Assembly (NCBI RefSeq): GCF_001447195.1
Contig: NZ_LFRI01000386.1
Location: 186,001-250,000, forward strand
Origin: Aquabacterium parvum
Lineage (GTDB): Bacteria; Pseudomonadota; Gammaproteobacteria; Burkholderiales; Burkholderiaceae_C
Direction of reading: 5' to 3'
Length of the DNA: 64,000 bases
The position numbers and the translations under genes are program-made. This document shows, in pieces, positions 24,727 to 34,467 of the stretch. Within the stretch, counting starts at the first letter, position 1. Every line of letters begins with the position of its first letter. Under the pieces are notes generated by a model that was not told where the DNA came from, made no database searches, and saw nothing but the letters and a program-made list of their open reading frames with translations.

Positions 24727-25048
24727 GGCTCGTATTGTCGTGCCATCAAGGGCGCGCATTCGGCCGGGCGCCCAGAGGTGGCTCAGGGTGCAACAACGGC
24801 GTTTGACAACAGGCTGATCGGCGAAATTCTGACCTGTTTCAAAGCTTTGTTCACACCCCGTGGAAGCCCGATGTAAAAGCTGGTGTCACGCCCTTGTCAC
24901 ATCGGCCGGATGGGCGCACACTGGTCTTCCGGTTGACGATTTTGGAGGCCTCGGTGCCCCGTCTCAGACAGCCAGCAGCGAGTGTCCCTTGCGCCCACCG
25001 GATGTGCTTGAAGTGTGTGCAACGTTTCTGCTCTCGAAAGGAGGCAGT
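24727..25048. other. 322-bp region between the ligase gene and hpf
   Basis: Divergent promoter region without a gene. A perfect TTGACA at 24803-24808 could be a -35 element for hpf but has no good -10 at 17 bp. The strong AAAGGAGG at about 25037-25044 belongs to hpf. The hpf mRNA leader could be 150-200 nt long. I see no other structure. Confidence 0.4.
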
Positions 25049-25399
25049 ATGAATGTGACGATCAGTGGCCATCACCTGGAAGTGACCCCCTCGCTGCGTG
25101 AGTATGTGCTCACAAAGCTGGAGCGAATCACCCGCCATTTTGATCAGGTCGTGGACATCACGGTCTTGCTCAGCGTTGAAAAGCAAAAGGAAAAGGACCG
25201 TCGCCAGAAGGCCGAAGTCAACCTCCACGTCAAGGGCAAGGACATCTTCGTTGAAACCTCCCACGAAGACCTTTACGCCGCCATCGATCAACTGATGGAC
25301 AAGCTCGATCGACAAGTCTGCCGCCACAAGGACCGCGTGCAGAACCACCAACATGACTCACTCAAGCGTGCCTCGGGCGCCTGGGACATGGCGTCCTGA
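25049..25399 (+). CDS. hpf: Ribosome hibernation promoting factor HPF
   Basis: A 116-residue short-form HPF/RaiA protein. It reads [20 protein letters not shown] at the start, then [23 protein letters not shown] and [23 protein letters not shown], the standard fold that sits in the 30S decoding region and promotes 100S dimers in stationary phase. The ribosome site AAAGGAGG is the best in the window and fixes the start. Usually hpf follows rpoN; here the upstream neighbour is a divergent ligase gene, and hpf is monocistronic with its own terminator before ptsN. Confidence 0.95.
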   Translation: MNVTISGHHLEVTPSLREYVLTKLERITRHFDQVVDITVLLSVEKQKEKDRRQKAEVNLHVKGKDIFVETSHEDLYAAIDQLMDKLDRQVCRHKDRVQNHQHDSLKRASGAWDMAS

Positions 25400-25493
25400 A
25401 GTCCCTCGCCAGCAAACCGCGTCGGTGCACTCGGCACCGAAGCCCCTCGGTCGATCCTGATTGCGGGTCGCCAGCGCAGGCAAAACCGAGTTG

Positions 25494-25516
25494 ACGGCCC
25501 TTCGGGGCCGTTTTTC
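25494..25516 (+). terminator. Rho-independent terminator of hpf
   Basis: Perfect 7-bp stem ACGGCCC/GGGCCGT with loop TTCG, then TTTTTC. It lies 95 bp after the hpf stop. Confidence 0.9.
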
Positions 25517-25644
25517 ATGGGAACAAATGCCGCCTGATCGGCGAAAGTTGGCGCCATGCCCCTTTGTGTGGCGCGCCAGCGAGGCATCGGTCATTCAGGG
25601 TCTTGCTGCGGTGCAGCAGAGGGTGCAGAATCTCCGAAGGTCCC

Positions 25645-25650
25645 TATAAT
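25645..25650 (+). promoter_or_regulatory. -10 element of the ptsN-hprK promoter
   Basis: A perfect TATAAT 55 bp upstream of the ptsN start, followed by a GC-rich CCGCCC discriminator. The -35 hexamer at 17 bp (GGTGCA) is poor. Confidence 0.5.
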
Positions 25651-25704
25651 CCGCCCTCTGCCCGCCCGGTGGGTGGCGTCCCGACAGTCGCTTTGCGTCA
25701 CACC

Positions 25705-26175
25705 ATGAACCGTCTCTCAGCCATCCTTCCCGCCAGCCAGGTGCTGGTGGACGTGGACGCCAGCAGCAAGAAGCGCGTCTTCGAGCACGCGGGTTTGCTG
25801 TTCGAGAACCACCACGCCATCGCGCGCGCCACGGTGACGGACAACCTCTTCGCGCGTGAGCGGCTCGGCTCCACCGGCCTGGGGCATGGCGTGGCCATTC
25901 CCCATGGCCGCATCAAGGGTTTGAAGAACCCGCTGGCTGCGGTCATCCGCCTGAGCCAGCCCATCCCCTTCGATGCGCCCGACGAAGAGCCCGTCGGCCT
26001 GCTCATCTTCCTGCTGGTGCCCGAAGCAGCCACCCAGCGCCACCTCGAAATCCTCTCCGAGATCGCCGAGTTGCTGTCCGACCGCGAATTGCGCGAGCGG
26101 CTCAAGACCGAAGGCTCGGCCGCCGAGGTCCACGAGTTGATCGAGCGCTGGCAGCCACTGAAGTCGGTGGCTTGA
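25705..26175 (+). CDS. ptsN: Nitrogen PTS EIIA component PtsN
   Basis: A 156-residue EIIA(Ntr) protein. The phosphorylated residue is His67 in [12 protein letters not shown], and [12 protein letters not shown] and [28 protein letters not shown] are standard family segments. It receives phosphate from NPr/HPr and regulates potassium transport, nitrogen and stress responses rather than sugar uptake. It is followed after 73 bp by hprK, the usual betaproteobacterial pair; the HPr-type carrier is not in the window. Confidence 0.95.
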   Translation: MNRLSAILPASQVLVDVDASSKKRVFEHAGLLFENHHAIARATVTDNLFARERLGSTGLGHGVAIPHGRIKGLKNPLAAVIRLSQPIPFDAPDEEPVGLLIFLLVPEAATQRHLEILSEIAELLSDRELRERLKTEGSAAEVHELIERWQPLKSVA

Positions 26176-26248
26176 GCGCCAGGGCGGTTCCGCCTTCAGG
26201 CATGATGTCCGGAAATCGCCTGCCACCGCACCTGCTGCCGCACCGTCT

Positions 26249-27214
26249 GTGAGCCTCAAAGACCTCGCCATCATCAGCGCCGAAGCGCTGTTCGAGTCCA
26301 ACCGCGCTGCTTTGCGCTGGGAATGGATCGCCGGCCACGCCAACCCCGAGCGCCATTTCGACGAAGAGGCCGTCAAGTCGGCTCAGTCGGCTGCCGACCT
26401 GGTGGGCTACCTGAACTACATCCACCCCTACCGGGTGCAGATCGTGGGGCGCCGCGAGTCGGCCTATTTCACCAACTCGACGCCCGAGGACCAGGAGCGC
26501 CGCATCCAGCGCATCGTGACGCTGGAGCCGCCGGTGGTGGTGGTCGCCGATGGCGTGCCGCCTTCGGACAAGCTGGTGGCCATGTGCGGCCGCGCCGGCA
26601 TCCCGCTGTTCGTGACGGCCGAATCGGCCGGCCACGTCATCGACGTGCTGCGCAGCTACCTGACGCAGCACTTCGCCGAGCGCATCACCCGCCACGGCGT
26701 GTTCATGGACATCCTGGGGCTGGGCGTGCTGCTGACGGGCGAGTCGGGCCTGGGCAAGAGCGAACTCGGCCTGGAGCTGATTTCACGGGGCCATGGCCTG
26801 GTGGCCGATGACGCGGTCGATCTGTACCGCGTCTCGCGCACGGCCATCGAAGGCCGCTGCCCCGAGCTGCTGCAGAACCTGCTGGAAGTGCGCGGCATCG
26901 GTCTGCTCGACATCAAGGCCATCTTTGGCGAGACGGCCGTGCGACGCAAGATGCGCCTCAAGCTCATCGTGCACCTGGTGCGCAAGGAAACCATGGAGCG
27001 CGAGTTCGAGCGCCTGCCCTACGAGCCCCTGTTCGAAGAGGTCATGGGCGTGCCGATTCGCAAGGCGGTGATCGCGGTGGACGCCGGCCGCAACCTGGCC
27101 GTGCTGGTCGAAGCCGCCGTGCGCAACACCGTGCTGCAGCTGCGCGGCATCGACACCTACCGCGAGTTCATCGAACGCCACCAGCGCGCGATGGAACGCG
27201 GCGGCGGGCACTGA
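26249..27214 (+). CDS. hprK: HPr kinase/phosphorylase
   Basis: A 321-residue HprK/P. The N-terminal domain (1-130) is followed by the P-loop GESGLGKS (164-171), the capping [16 protein letters not shown] signature and the C-terminal helix region [18 protein letters not shown]. It phosphorylates and dephosphorylates a serine of HPr, linking PTS activity to energy state. The gene starts with GTG at 26249. It forms an operon with ptsN and is convergent with fur, with a hairpin in between. Confidence 0.95.
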   Translation: MSLKDLAIISAEALFESNRAALRWEWIAGHANPERHFDEEAVKSAQSAADLVGYLNYIHPYRVQIVGRRESAYFTNSTPEDQERRIQRIVTLEPPVVVVADGVPPSDKLVAMCGRAGIPLFVTAESAGHVIDVLRSYLTQHFAERITRHGVFMDILGLGVLLTGESGLGKSELGLELISRGHGLVADDAVDLYRVSRTAIEGRCPELLQNLLEVRGIGLLDIKAIFGETAVRRKMRLKLIVHLVRKETMEREFERLPYEPLFEEVMGVPIRKAVIAVDAGRNLAVLVEAAVRNTVLQLRGIDTYREFIERHQRAMERGGGH

Positions 27215-27220
27215 AAACAA

Positions 27221-27244
27221 AAGCCGGCTTCGGTAAGCCGGCTT
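27221..27244 (-). terminator. Terminator between fur and hprK
   Basis: Perfect inverted repeat AAGCCGGC/GCCGGCTT with an 8-nt loop. On the minus strand it is followed by TTGTTTTC, so it mainly serves fur; it may also stop hprK transcripts. Confidence 0.8.
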
Positions 27245-27286
27245 GTTGGGTGGGCGCCGAGCGCCGAACGGCGCGCAGGCTTGCGG

Positions 27287-27727
27287 TCAGCCCTTGTGCC
27301 CTGCAGCCTTGCCTGAGCAGCCCTCGCGGTTGCACACCACGTACAGCGACAGCGCGTGATCGTGCAGCTTGTAGCCGCGCTCGGCGGCGATCTGTTGCTG
27401 GCGCTTCTCGATTTCGGCGTCAAAGAACTCTTCCACCCGGCCACAGCTGATGCACACCAGGTGGTCGTGGTGCTTGCCTTCGTTGAGCTCGAAGACGGCC
27501 TTGCCTGCCTCGAAATGGTTGCGCGCCAGGATGCCCGCCTGCTCGAACTGCATCAGGACGCGGTAGACGGTGGCCAGGCCGATGTCCGATCCTTCGGTCA
27601 GCAGCAGCTTGTAGACGTCTTCAGCCGTCAGGTGGCGCTGGGTAGACTGCTGGAACAGCTCCAGGATCTTGATGCGTGGCAGGGTGGCCTTGAGCCCGCT
27701 GCTTTTGAGTTCTTCGACATTGGTCAT
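27287..27727 (-). CDS. fur: Ferric uptake regulator Fur
   Basis: A 146-residue Fur protein. The winged-helix part has [11 protein letters not shown] and [20 protein letters not shown]. Metal sites follow in [18 protein letters not shown] and in the C-terminal CNREGC. With Fe(II) it represses iron uptake genes, here most likely the two iron operons at 6232-11222 and 12962-20410. The ATG at 27727 has GGAG 5 bp upstream; an in-frame ATG further up would add an unlikely extension. A Fur-like site lies 46 bp upstream, fitting autoregulation. Divergent bamE shares the region, as in most betaproteobacteria. Confidence 0.97.
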   Translation of the reverse strand: MTNVEELKSSGLKATLPRIKILELFQQSTQRHLTAEDVYKLLLTEGSDIGLATVYRVLMQFEQAGILARNHFEAGKAVFELNEGKHHDHLVCISCGRVEEFFDAEIEKRQQQIAAERGYKLHDHALSLYVVCNREGCSGKAAGHKG

Positions 27728-27772
27728 GGAGGCTCCACAGTGCGAACAGGCTCGTGCGGCCGCCGCTAGAAT

Positions 27773-27791
27773 GCCCAATGATAATGAGTTG
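27773..27791. promoter_or_regulatory. Putative Fur box between fur and bamE
   Basis: The plus strand contains CCCAATGATAATGAGTTGGC; AATGATAAT matches the core exactly and 11 of 16 positions agree in all. It lies 46 bp upstream of fur and 130 bp upstream of bamE. Confidence 0.5.
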
Positions 27792-27922
27792 GCGCCTTGA
27801 TCGCACCTGACCGGGGGTACACCCCTGCTGTCTGGCGGCCCATTCCTGACGCCACTGACGCCAAACCCGAGCTCGCGCTCTGTTCAACGACCCGACACCT
27901 CCGTGGTGTTCAACCTCTGCCC

Positions 27923-28456
27923 ATGATGCCGACCCCGATTCGCCGTGCTGCCCTGGTCCTGGCCTCCGCAACCTTGCTGTCGGGCTGCGGCAGCCTGAGC
28001 AACCCGGAAACGCTTTTTGGCCTGCTGACGCCTTACCGCATCGACGTGGTCCAGGGCAACGTCGTCACCCAGGAGGTGATGGCGCAGGTCCAGCCTGGCC
28101 TGGGCCGGCTGCAGGTGCGCGAGATCCTGGGCACGCCGTTGCTGGCCGATCCGTTTCACGCCGATCGCTGGGACTACGCTTTCACCATCCGCCGCCAGGG
28201 TGTGCCGGATCAGCAGCGCCGCGTGACGGTGTTCTTCCGCAATGACGTGGTCGAGCGCTTTGAAACCGATGCCTTGCCCTCCGAGCGCGAATTCGTCGCG
28301 GCCATCGACCGCCCCCTGGGTGGCAACGAGCCCAAGCTGCAAATGACGCCCGAGCAGGTCGCTGCGCTGCCTGTGCCGCCCAAGACCGAGGTGATTCGCA
28401 AAGCACCTCAAGGCGCCGCCCGCGACTACCCCCCGCTGGAAGCTGGCAGCCGCTGA
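27923..28456 (+). CDS. bamE: Outer membrane assembly lipoprotein BamE
   Basis: A 177-residue SmpA/OmlA lipoprotein. The signal peptide ends in the lipobox LLSGC (Cys22). [37 protein letters not shown] (in part) and [11 protein letters not shown] form the BamE core, which stabilises the BAM complex with BamD. A C-terminal extension of about 50 residues is Pro/Ala-rich and not part of the domain. Start at the double ATG 27923/27926. It is divergent from fur and is followed by dapB after 74 bp. Confidence 0.92.
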   Translation: MMPTPIRRAALVLASATLLSGCGSLSNPETLFGLLTPYRIDVVQGNVVTQEVMAQVQPGLGRLQVREILGTPLLADPFHADRWDYAFTIRRQGVPDQQRRVTVFFRNDVVERFETDALPSEREFVAAIDRPLGGNEPKLQMTPEQVAALPVPPKTEVIRKAPQGAARDYPPLEAGSR

Positions 28457-28530
28457 GCCCGCCTGCCCGCTTGCCCGCCCGAGCGGCTGGCCTTGTCACC
28501 GAACCTGAACTTCTGCCACTGGATTTCTGC

Positions 28531-29361
28531 ATGAGCGCCACCCCGACTTCCGCCTCCGAGCCCCTTGCCATCGCCATCGCCGGGGCATCCGGCCGCATGG
28601 GCCGCATGCTGATCGAGGCGGTCCTGCAGTCGCCCGATACCCGCCTCGCGGGCGCGCTCGACATCGCGGGCAGCCCTGCACTGGGCATCGATGCCACGGC
28701 CTACATGGGTTCGCGCAGCGGCGTGGTCATCACCGATGACCTGCATGTCGGCCTGAAGGACGCGAAGTACCTGATCGATTTCACCCGCCCTGAGGGCACG
28801 CTGGCGCACCTGAAGGTCTGCCGCGAGCTCGGTGTCAAGGCCATCATCGGCACCACCGGTTTCACGCCCGAGCAGAAGGCCGAGATCGAAGACGCCGCGC
28901 GCGACATCGCCATCGTCCTGTCGCCCAACATGGCCGTGGGCGTGAACGTCGTCTTCAAGCTGCTGGCCCAGGCCGCCAAGGCCCTCAAGGACGGCTACGA
29001 CATCGAGATCATCGAGGCCCACCACCGCCACAAGGTCGATGCCCCCAGCGGCACCGCCCTGAAGATGGGCGAGGTGGTGGCCGAGGCCGTCGGGCGTGAC
29101 CTCAAGACCTGCGCCGTCTACGGCCGAGAAGGCGTGACAGGCGAGCGCGACCCCAACACCATCGGTTTCGCCACCGTGCGCGGCGGCGACGTGGTGGGCG
29201 ACCACACGGTGCTGTTCGCCGGCATCGGTGAGCGCATCGAGATCACGCACAAGTCTTCCAGCCGCGTGCACTACGCGCAGGGCAGCCTGCGTGCCGCGCG
29301 TTTCCTGGCGCGTCAGCCGCACGGGCTGTTCGGCATGGACGACGTGCTGGGTCTGAAGTGA
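28531..29361 (+). CDS. dapB: 4-hydroxy-tetrahydrodipicolinate reductase DapB
   Basis: A 276-residue reductase. The nucleotide-binding motif GASGRMGRM is at 17-25, IGTTGF follows in the middle, and the catalytic/substrate motif [16 protein letters not shown] contains the active His and Lys. It catalyses the NAD(P)H step of the lysine/meso-diaminopimelate pathway. The ATG at 28531 opens a short N-terminal tail ([10 protein letters not shown]) before the Rossmann strand. It is followed after 14 bp by exbB and exbD, so lysine synthesis and an energy-coupling system probably share a transcript. Confidence 0.96.
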   Translation: MSATPTSASEPLAIAIAGASGRMGRMLIEAVLQSPDTRLAGALDIAGSPALGIDATAYMGSRSGVVITDDLHVGLKDAKYLIDFTRPEGTLAHLKVCRELGVKAIIGTTGFTPEQKAEIEDAARDIAIVLSPNMAVGVNVVFKLLAQAAKALKDGYDIEIIEAHHRHKVDAPSGTALKMGEVVAEAVGRDLKTCAVYGREGVTGERDPNTIGFATVRGGDVVGDHTVLFAGIGERIEITHKSSSRVHYAQGSLRAARFLARQPHGLFGMDDVLGLK

Positions 29362-29375
29362 GCCGCTGAAGCACC

Positions 29376-30062
29376 ATGGACAGCCTGATTCAGTACTGGG
29401 TGCAAGGCGACGCCATCGGTCGTGCGGTGGCCGTCATGCTGCTGATCATGTCGATCGGCGCCTGGGTGGTCATCTTCTGGAAGGGCTGGATGCTCACGCG
29501 AGCCAGGCGTGACCTGGTGCTGGGCGCGCAGGCTTTCTGGCGTGCCGCCGACCTGCCCTCTGCGCGTCTGGCGCTCAAGGACGTGGACCGCGAGCAGGTG
29601 CTGCTGCCCCTGGTCGAAGCCGCAGCCGAGCCCGTGGCCGCTGGCACGATGGAGGCACGCGCCTTGCCCGAGGCCCAGCTCACGCGCCGCCTGCGCGACA
29701 GCCTGCACGAAGTCATGCAGCGGCTCAAGGCAGGGCAGGTGTTGCTGGCGTCGGTGGGCTCGGTCTCGCCTTTCGTGGGCCTGTTCGGCACCGTCTGGGG
29801 CATCTACCACGCGATGATGGGCATCGCCAACGAAGGCTCGGTGAGCATCGACAAGGTGGCCGGCCCGGTGGGCGAGGCGCTGATCATGACGGCCGCTGGC
29901 CTGGCCGTGGCCATACCGGCGGTGCTGGCCTACAACGTGTTCGGCAAGCTGGTGTCGGCCTGTGAAGCCGACCTCGAGGGTTTTGCGCACGACCTGCGTG
30001 AGGCGCTGATGGGTGCGCGATCGCCTGAGTCGCGTGGTCAGCGCGACCACCAGGAAGGCTGA
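29376..30062 (+). CDS. exbB: MotA/TolQ/ExbB proton channel protein
   Basis: A 228-residue inner-membrane protein with three hydrophobic segments (about 15-35, 125-148 and 172-192) and a large cytoplasmic loop. The family motif around SVGSVSPFVGLFGTVWGIYHAMMGI (in part) and the downstream VGEALIMTAAGLAVAIPAVLAYN line the proton path. With its ExbD partner it uses the proton gradient to energise TonB (or Tol). It is coded 14 bp after dapB and 9 bp before exbD. No tonB is in the window. Confidence 0.92.
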   Translation: MDSLIQYWVQGDAIGRAVAVMLLIMSIGAWVVIFWKGWMLTRARRDLVLGAQAFWRAADLPSARLALKDVDREQVLLPLVEAAAEPVAAGTMEARALPEAQLTRRLRDSLHEVMQRLKAGQVLLASVGSVSPFVGLFGTVWGIYHAMMGIANEGSVSIDKVAGPVGEALIMTAAGLAVAIPAVLAYNVFGKLVSACEADLEGFAHDLREALMGARSPESRGQRDHQEG

Positions 30063-30071
30063 GGCAGCACG

Positions 30072-30527
30072 ATGGCGTTTGGTCGGCTGGAGCGTCCACA
30101 GGGCAGCGAGCCCATGAGCGACATCAACATGACGCCGCTGATCGACGTCATGCTGGTGTTGCTGATCATTTTCATGATCACGGCGCCGATGATGACCTCG
30201 CGCTTGAAGCTCGACCTGCCGCGCGCCGAAACCCAGGCCCCTCCGCCGGTGCCGCCTGCGGTGATCACGATCGCGCTGACGGCCGATGGGCGCACGCACC
30301 TGGACGACCTTGCTGTGGACGCGGCCGCGCTTGAGGCACAGGTCCAGGCGCAAGCCAAGTCCAAGCCCGACACCGAGGTGCAGCTGCGTGCCGACCGGGT
30401 CGTGCCTTATGAGCGCGTGGCGCAGCTGATCGGTGTTCTGCAGAAGGCGGGGCTGACGCGCATCGCTTTCGTGACCGAGGCTTCGGAGGCCTCGGGTGCA
30501 CCGGCAGCTCCCGCCGGCCAGCCCTGA
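30072..30527 (+). CDS. exbD: ExbD/TolR biopolymer transport protein
   Basis: A 151-residue protein with one transmembrane segment (about 25-43). The family motif SDINMTPLIDVMLVLLIIFMITAP (in part) contains the proton-carrying Asp of the ExbD/TolR type. The periplasmic domain (50-140) ends VGVLQKAGLTRIAFVTEA-like, normal for ExbD. It pairs with the upstream ExbB and may power the two TonB receptors in this window. The Ala/Pro tail at the end is unremarkable. Confidence 0.92.
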   Translation: MAFGRLERPQGSEPMSDINMTPLIDVMLVLLIIFMITAPMMTSRLKLDLPRAETQAPPPVPPAVITIALTADGRTHLDDLAVDAAALEAQVQAQAKSKPDTEVQLRADRVVPYERVAQLIGVLQKAGLTRIAFVTEASEASGAPAAPAGQP

Positions 30528-30654
30528 GCTGGCTCCCAGAATGACCTGCTTCGCCCACGGGGCAGGCGGGCTCCCGCAAAATCTTTGCTTTGGAACCTGT
30601 CAGGTTCCACCAGCCTGATGCGACACAAGGGCACTCAGCCCCACGGAGCCCGAC

Positions 30655-31689
30655 ATGGCCTTCATCCGCACTTCTCGCCACACGCTTCACCCCGACAGCG
30701 GTTTGATCCTGCCGGAGCACGAGGTCACCCCTCGGGCCGTGTACGAGGACCGCCGCAACCTGCTCAAGGGCCTGGCAACGGGTGCCGCCGGTCTGGCCGC
30801 CACAGGCCTGGGCCATGGGTTGGCATTTGCCCAGCCCAGCCAACAGGCAGGCCTGGTGCAGCGCCCTGGCAAGCTCGCAGCCCTGCCCGCCACGCGCAGC
30901 ACGGTGCCTGGCGCCTACGTGATGGACAAGCTCACGCCCTACGGTGACGTGACCACGTACAACAACTTCTACGAGTTCGGCACCGACAAGTCGGACCCGG
31001 CCGAAAACGCCCACACGCTCAAACCCCGCCCCTGGACGCTGGTGATCGATGGCGAGGTTGGCAAGCCTCAGAAGCTGGGCCTCGATGACCTGCTCAAGGT
31101 GGCGCCAATGGAAGAGCGCATCTACCGGATGCGTTGCGTCGAAGGCTGGTCGATGGTGATCCCGTGGGTGGGCTGTTCGCTCTCGGCCCTGATCAAGCGG
31201 GCCGAGCCCACAGGCAAGGCCAAGTACGTCGAGTTCGTCTCCCTGGCCGACCCCAAGCAGATGCCCGGCGTGCGCTCGTCGGTGCTCGACTGGCCCTATG
31301 TGGAAGGCCTGCGACTGGACGAGGCCATGCACCCGCTCACGCTGATGGCCTTTGGGCTGTACGGCGAGGTGTTGCCCAACCAGAACGGCGCGCCGCTGCG
31401 CCTGGTGGTGCCCTGGAAGTACGGCTTCAAGAGCGCCAAGTCCATCGTGCGCATTCGCCTGCTGGAAAAGCCCAACACCCCGAGCTGGGTCAAGGCGGGG
31501 CCGCAGGAATACGGCTACTTTTCCAATGTGAACCCGAAGGTGGACCACCCGCGCTGGAGCCAGGCCACCGAGCGCCGCATTGGCGAAGGCGGGTTCTTCG
31601 CGCCCAAAAAGCCCACCCTGATGTTCAACGGCTATGAGGCCCAGGTGGGGCAACTCTATGCAGGCATGGACCTGCGCAAGTTTTTCTGA
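30655..31689 (+). CDS. msrP: Protein-methionine-sulfoxide reductase catalytic subunit MsrP
   Basis: A 344-residue molybdoenzyme of the YedY/MsrP type. The Tat signal has RRNLLKG (33-39) and a hydrophobic stretch ending FAQ. The Mo-ligating cysteine is in [15 protein letters not shown], and [16 protein letters not shown] is a family block. In the periplasm it repairs oxidised methionines, receiving electrons from the membrane haem protein MsrQ. GGAG lies 7 bp before the ATG at 30655. It is followed after 12 bp by msrQ, and moaC upstream in the window serves the same cofactor pathway. Confidence 0.96.
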   Translation: MAFIRTSRHTLHPDSGLILPEHEVTPRAVYEDRRNLLKGLATGAAGLAATGLGHGLAFAQPSQQAGLVQRPGKLAALPATRSTVPGAYVMDKLTPYGDVTTYNNFYEFGTDKSDPAENAHTLKPRPWTLVIDGEVGKPQKLGLDDLLKVAPMEERIYRMRCVEGWSMVIPWVGCSLSALIKRAEPTGKAKYVEFVSLADPKQMPGVRSSVLDWPYVEGLRLDEAMHPLTLMAFGLYGEVLPNQNGAPLRLVVPWKYGFKSAKSIVRIRLLEKPNTPSWVKAGPQEYGYFSNVNPKVDHPRWSQATERRIGEGGFFAPKKPTLMFNGYEAQVGQLYAGMDLRKFF

Positions 31690-31701
31690 ACCACAACACC
31701 C

Positions 31702-32349
31702 ATGAGCACCGCATCCGATCTCGCCAACACCCTCAACAGCTGGCTGATGAAGCCTTGGGCCAAGCCCCTGTCCTGGTTGGTGTGCTCGGTGCCGCTGCTG
31801 GTGTTGGTGGCCGCTGCAGCGGCGGACAGGCTGGGCGCCAACCCGGTCGATCACTTCATCAAGGAGACCGGCGAGTGGTCCTTGCGTTTCCTGTGGCTGA
31901 CGCTGGTGATCACGCCCTTGCGAGACCTGGCCGGGTTGCCAGGCTTGCTCAAGCACCGGCGTGCGCTGGGTGTCACCGCCTTCACCTATGCGCTGGTGCA
32001 TGCGTTGACTTACGCGTGGCTGGATCAGGGCTGGGTGATCGACGACATCGTGGCCGATGTGCTCAAGCGCAACTTCATCCTCGTGGGCTTCATTGCCTTG
32101 GTGGTGATGTTGCCGCTGGCGCTGACTTCGTTCAACGCAGCGATCAGGGCCATCGGCGGGCGCCGCTGGCAGGCGCTGCACAAGCTGGTCTACGCCGTGG
32201 CTTTGCTGGGCCTGTTGCACTTCTACCTGAAGAAGGCCGCCAAGAACGACCTGGCGGAGGTTGGCGTTTACGCGGCCATCCTGGCGGCTTTGCTGGGTTG
32301 GCGCGTCATGCGCAAGGGCGGGGTGTTGGCGATGCTGCGGGTGCGCTGA
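31702..32349 (+). CDS. msrQ: MsrPQ haem-binding membrane subunit MsrQ
   Basis: A 215-residue integral membrane protein (YedZ family) with six hydrophobic segments. Histidines at ALVHALTYAW and LHKLVYAVALLGLLHFYL are candidate haem b ligands, and LRFLWLTLVITPLRDLAGLPGLLKHRRALG (in part) is typical. It takes electrons from the quinone pool or a flavin reductase and reduces MsrP in the periplasm. It directly follows msrP, with which it forms an operon. Confidence 0.95.
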   Translation: MSTASDLANTLNSWLMKPWAKPLSWLVCSVPLLVLVAAAAADRLGANPVDHFIKETGEWSLRFLWLTLVITPLRDLAGLPGLLKHRRALGVTAFTYALVHALTYAWLDQGWVIDDIVADVLKRNFILVGFIALVVMLPLALTSFNAAIRAIGGRRWQALHKLVYAVALLGLLHFYLKKAAKNDLAEVGVYAAILAALLGWRVMRKGGVLAMLRVR

Positions 32350-32406
32350 GCACTTGTGGTTTGCCTGTCGGGCAGGGAAGGCGTCGCCCCCCGCTGCCCG
32401 AGCTCA

Positions 32407-34467
32407 TCACTTGAGCGCACTGCGCGGCACCACCGGCAGCACGATGCTGCTGGGGTAGGCCTGGCTGCTCAGGATGGTGCTGACGTTGCCATCGGCTTCG
32501 GCCTGGCGGTCGAGCGACCAGATGCCTTGGGCCTGGTTGCTGGCGCTGATGGCCACGCGCAGCTTCTGGCCGGCGCGGATCAGCGCAGCGGTCGGGAACA
32601 CCTCCACCGGCACCAGCATGGGCTGGCCGGGCACCACAGGCTGGATCGACGCCTGGGTGAACGGGTGCCAAGGCTGGATCATCACGCCGTTGACATACCG
32701 CGATCGGCTCGTGTCCACCGCGCGGAAGGCGGCCGACTGCAGGCCGTTGGTCAGCGGCTTGACCGTGCCGGCCGACGGGTCCACCACGTCCACGCGCACC
32801 GACACGGCGGCTTGCGTCTTCGAGGCGCGCATCCACACATCGGCCTGGATGGGGCCGTTGAGGTACATGTCGCTGGTCAGCGGGGCGCTCTCGTAGACGA
32901 TCGAGCCCTGGGCATCTTCGACCTGGCGGCTGTCCTTTTGGCAGTCCTTGGGCAGCAGGCCGCTGATGCCCAGCGTCCACTGTGCATGGCTGTTGGAGCA
33001 GTCGGTGCTGTCGCGCAGCGTGACCTTGGCCTGGGCCACGGTGCCGCCCAGGATGGTGGATTTGGTGACCGTGGGCGCCGGCGGCTCGATGACGATCTGG
33101 TTCTGGTCTGCAGCAGCCGGGGCATCCTGGCGCAGCACGCGGTCGCCACGCAGGTACCAGCGCTGCGGGTTCATCTGCGGGTGGGGCCAGTCGGTCGAGA
33201 TGGCGTAGCGCGACTTGCCGTTCTCGCCGTAGCCATCGACGTGCTGGGTCACGTTGGGCAGATTGTCGGCGCCGGCGGGCAGGCCCATCACGTGCTGATC
33301 GAACCACTGAAGCAGCAGGGCGGCCGATCCGGGCGAGCCCTGTTCGGTGGCGTTGTTGTGGTCCTTGGTGGCTGTCAGCACCGACTGCAGGTGGTAGCCG
33401 GGGAGCACGACCAGCTTGGTGGCGACGTTGCGCTTGAGCTGCTCGTAGATCAGCGGCTCGTCCCGCTGGAAGATGTCGGCGCTGGCGCCGATCACGAAGG
33501 TGGGCACCTTGATCTGCGGCGTCTTCTCGATGGGCGAGCGCACCGACCAGAAGCTGCCGTCGTCGGTGGCGATGCCGACCTTGCCGGCCAGGCCCGCGTC
33601 GATGGTCGGGAAGTACCAGGCGTTGATGGCGGCGACGTGGTCCTTGGTGGCCTTGCCGATTTGCGTGGCGTGCTGCGGGTGCAGCAGTTGGGCGGGCTGG
33701 TTGGTGACCGACAGCGTCTGCGTCAGCGGCAGCCAGGTGGCCAGGAACTGCGCGTTGAGCAGACCGCCCGTGCCCACGGTGCCGCGGAAGGCATCGCCCA
33801 TCGGCACCTCGGCGAACGCGGCCTTGATGGCGGGGTGGCCCTGGCCGGCGGTCAGCAGCGAGGTGATGCCCAGGTACGAGGTGCCGGCCACGCCGATGCT
33901 GCCGTTGAACCAGGGCTGCTTGGTGATCCAGTTGACGGTTTCGCCGTAGGCCTTTTGCTCCTCTTCGCCGAGCAGCTCGGTCACGCCCTCGGACATGCCG
34001 GTGCCGTACGAGTCAACGGCCACGGTGATGTAGCCGCGCTTGACCATGAACTTGTCCAGGCCGCCGATGAGCAAGGTGGTGTCACCCGGCGAGACCACGC
34101 CCATGAGCTGCGACATGTCGATGCGGTAGGCGGTCTGCGTGAGCACGACGGGGAACTTGCCCGAGGCCGCCATGCCCAGGGCGTTGGCCGGCAGCGAGAC
34201 GTACACGCCCAGCTTCTTGCCGCTGCTCAGGGTGATGAATTGAAGTGGCAGGGTCTTCGCGCCTGCGTACCGCTCTGCGCGGGTGTAGGCCTGCCAGGTG
34301 GCGTCGCCATTGCTGGTGATGGCCGGGTTGGGCTGGCTGGTCAGGCCGCGCGTGCCCAGCGTGGTGGTCTGGGCGTGGGCGGCGCCGAAGGTGGTCAGGG
34401 CCAGGCCGATGGCCACGGCGCATGGGGCCATGCGGTGGAGGCGGTGGGGCAAGGTGAGCGTGGACAT
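32407..34467 (-). CDS. Secreted CocE/NonD-family hydrolase
   Basis: A 686-residue alpha/beta-hydrolase of the X-Pro dipeptidyl-peptidase/CocE type. A signal peptide (ending GAAHAQ, about residue 33) is followed by the catalytic domain with the nucleophile in AGTSYLGI (GxSxxG) and GYHLQSV later. The C-terminal jelly-roll domain contains ADVWMRASKTQAAVSVRVDVVD (in part) and GQKLRVAISAS. Known members cleave esters, amides or X-Pro dipeptides; the substrate here cannot be told. The start at 34467 is chosen for the signal peptide. It stands alone on the minus strand between msrQ and the AEC transporter. Confidence 0.85.
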   Translation of the reverse strand: MSTLTLPHRLHRMAPCAVAIGLALTTFGAAHAQTTTLGTRGLTSQPNPAITSNGDATWQAYTRAERYAGAKTLPLQFITLSSGKKLGVYVSLPANALGMAASGKFPVVLTQTAYRIDMSQLMGVVSPGDTTLLIGGLDKFMVKRGYITVAVDSYGTGMSEGVTELLGEEEQKAYGETVNWITKQPWFNGSIGVAGTSYLGITSLLTAGQGHPAIKAAFAEVPMGDAFRGTVGTGGLLNAQFLATWLPLTQTLSVTNQPAQLLHPQHATQIGKATKDHVAAINAWYFPTIDAGLAGKVGIATDDGSFWSVRSPIEKTPQIKVPTFVIGASADIFQRDEPLIYEQLKRNVATKLVVLPGYHLQSVLTATKDHNNATEQGSPGSAALLLQWFDQHVMGLPAGADNLPNVTQHVDGYGENGKSRYAISTDWPHPQMNPQRWYLRGDRVLRQDAPAAADQNQIVIEPPAPTVTKSTILGGTVAQAKVTLRDSTDCSNSHAQWTLGISGLLPKDCQKDSRQVEDAQGSIVYESAPLTSDMYLNGPIQADVWMRASKTQAAVSVRVDVVDPSAGTVKPLTNGLQSAAFRAVDTSRSRYVNGVMIQPWHPFTQASIQPVVPGQPMLVPVEVFPTAALIRAGQKLRVAISASNQAQGIWSLDRQAEADGNVSTILSSQAYPSSIVLPVVPRSALK

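Larger units (their letters stand above)
25400..25704. other. 305-bp region between hpf and ptsN
   Basis: Contains the hpf terminator (25494-25516) and the ptsN promoter (-10 at 25645-25650). Otherwise I see no gene. Confidence 0.6.

Noticed and set aside
24880-24905. Sigma-54-like promoter upstream of hpf (TGTCACG..TTGTC)
   Set aside because: The spacing between the two conserved blocks is one base short and the GC dinucleotide of the second block is missing.
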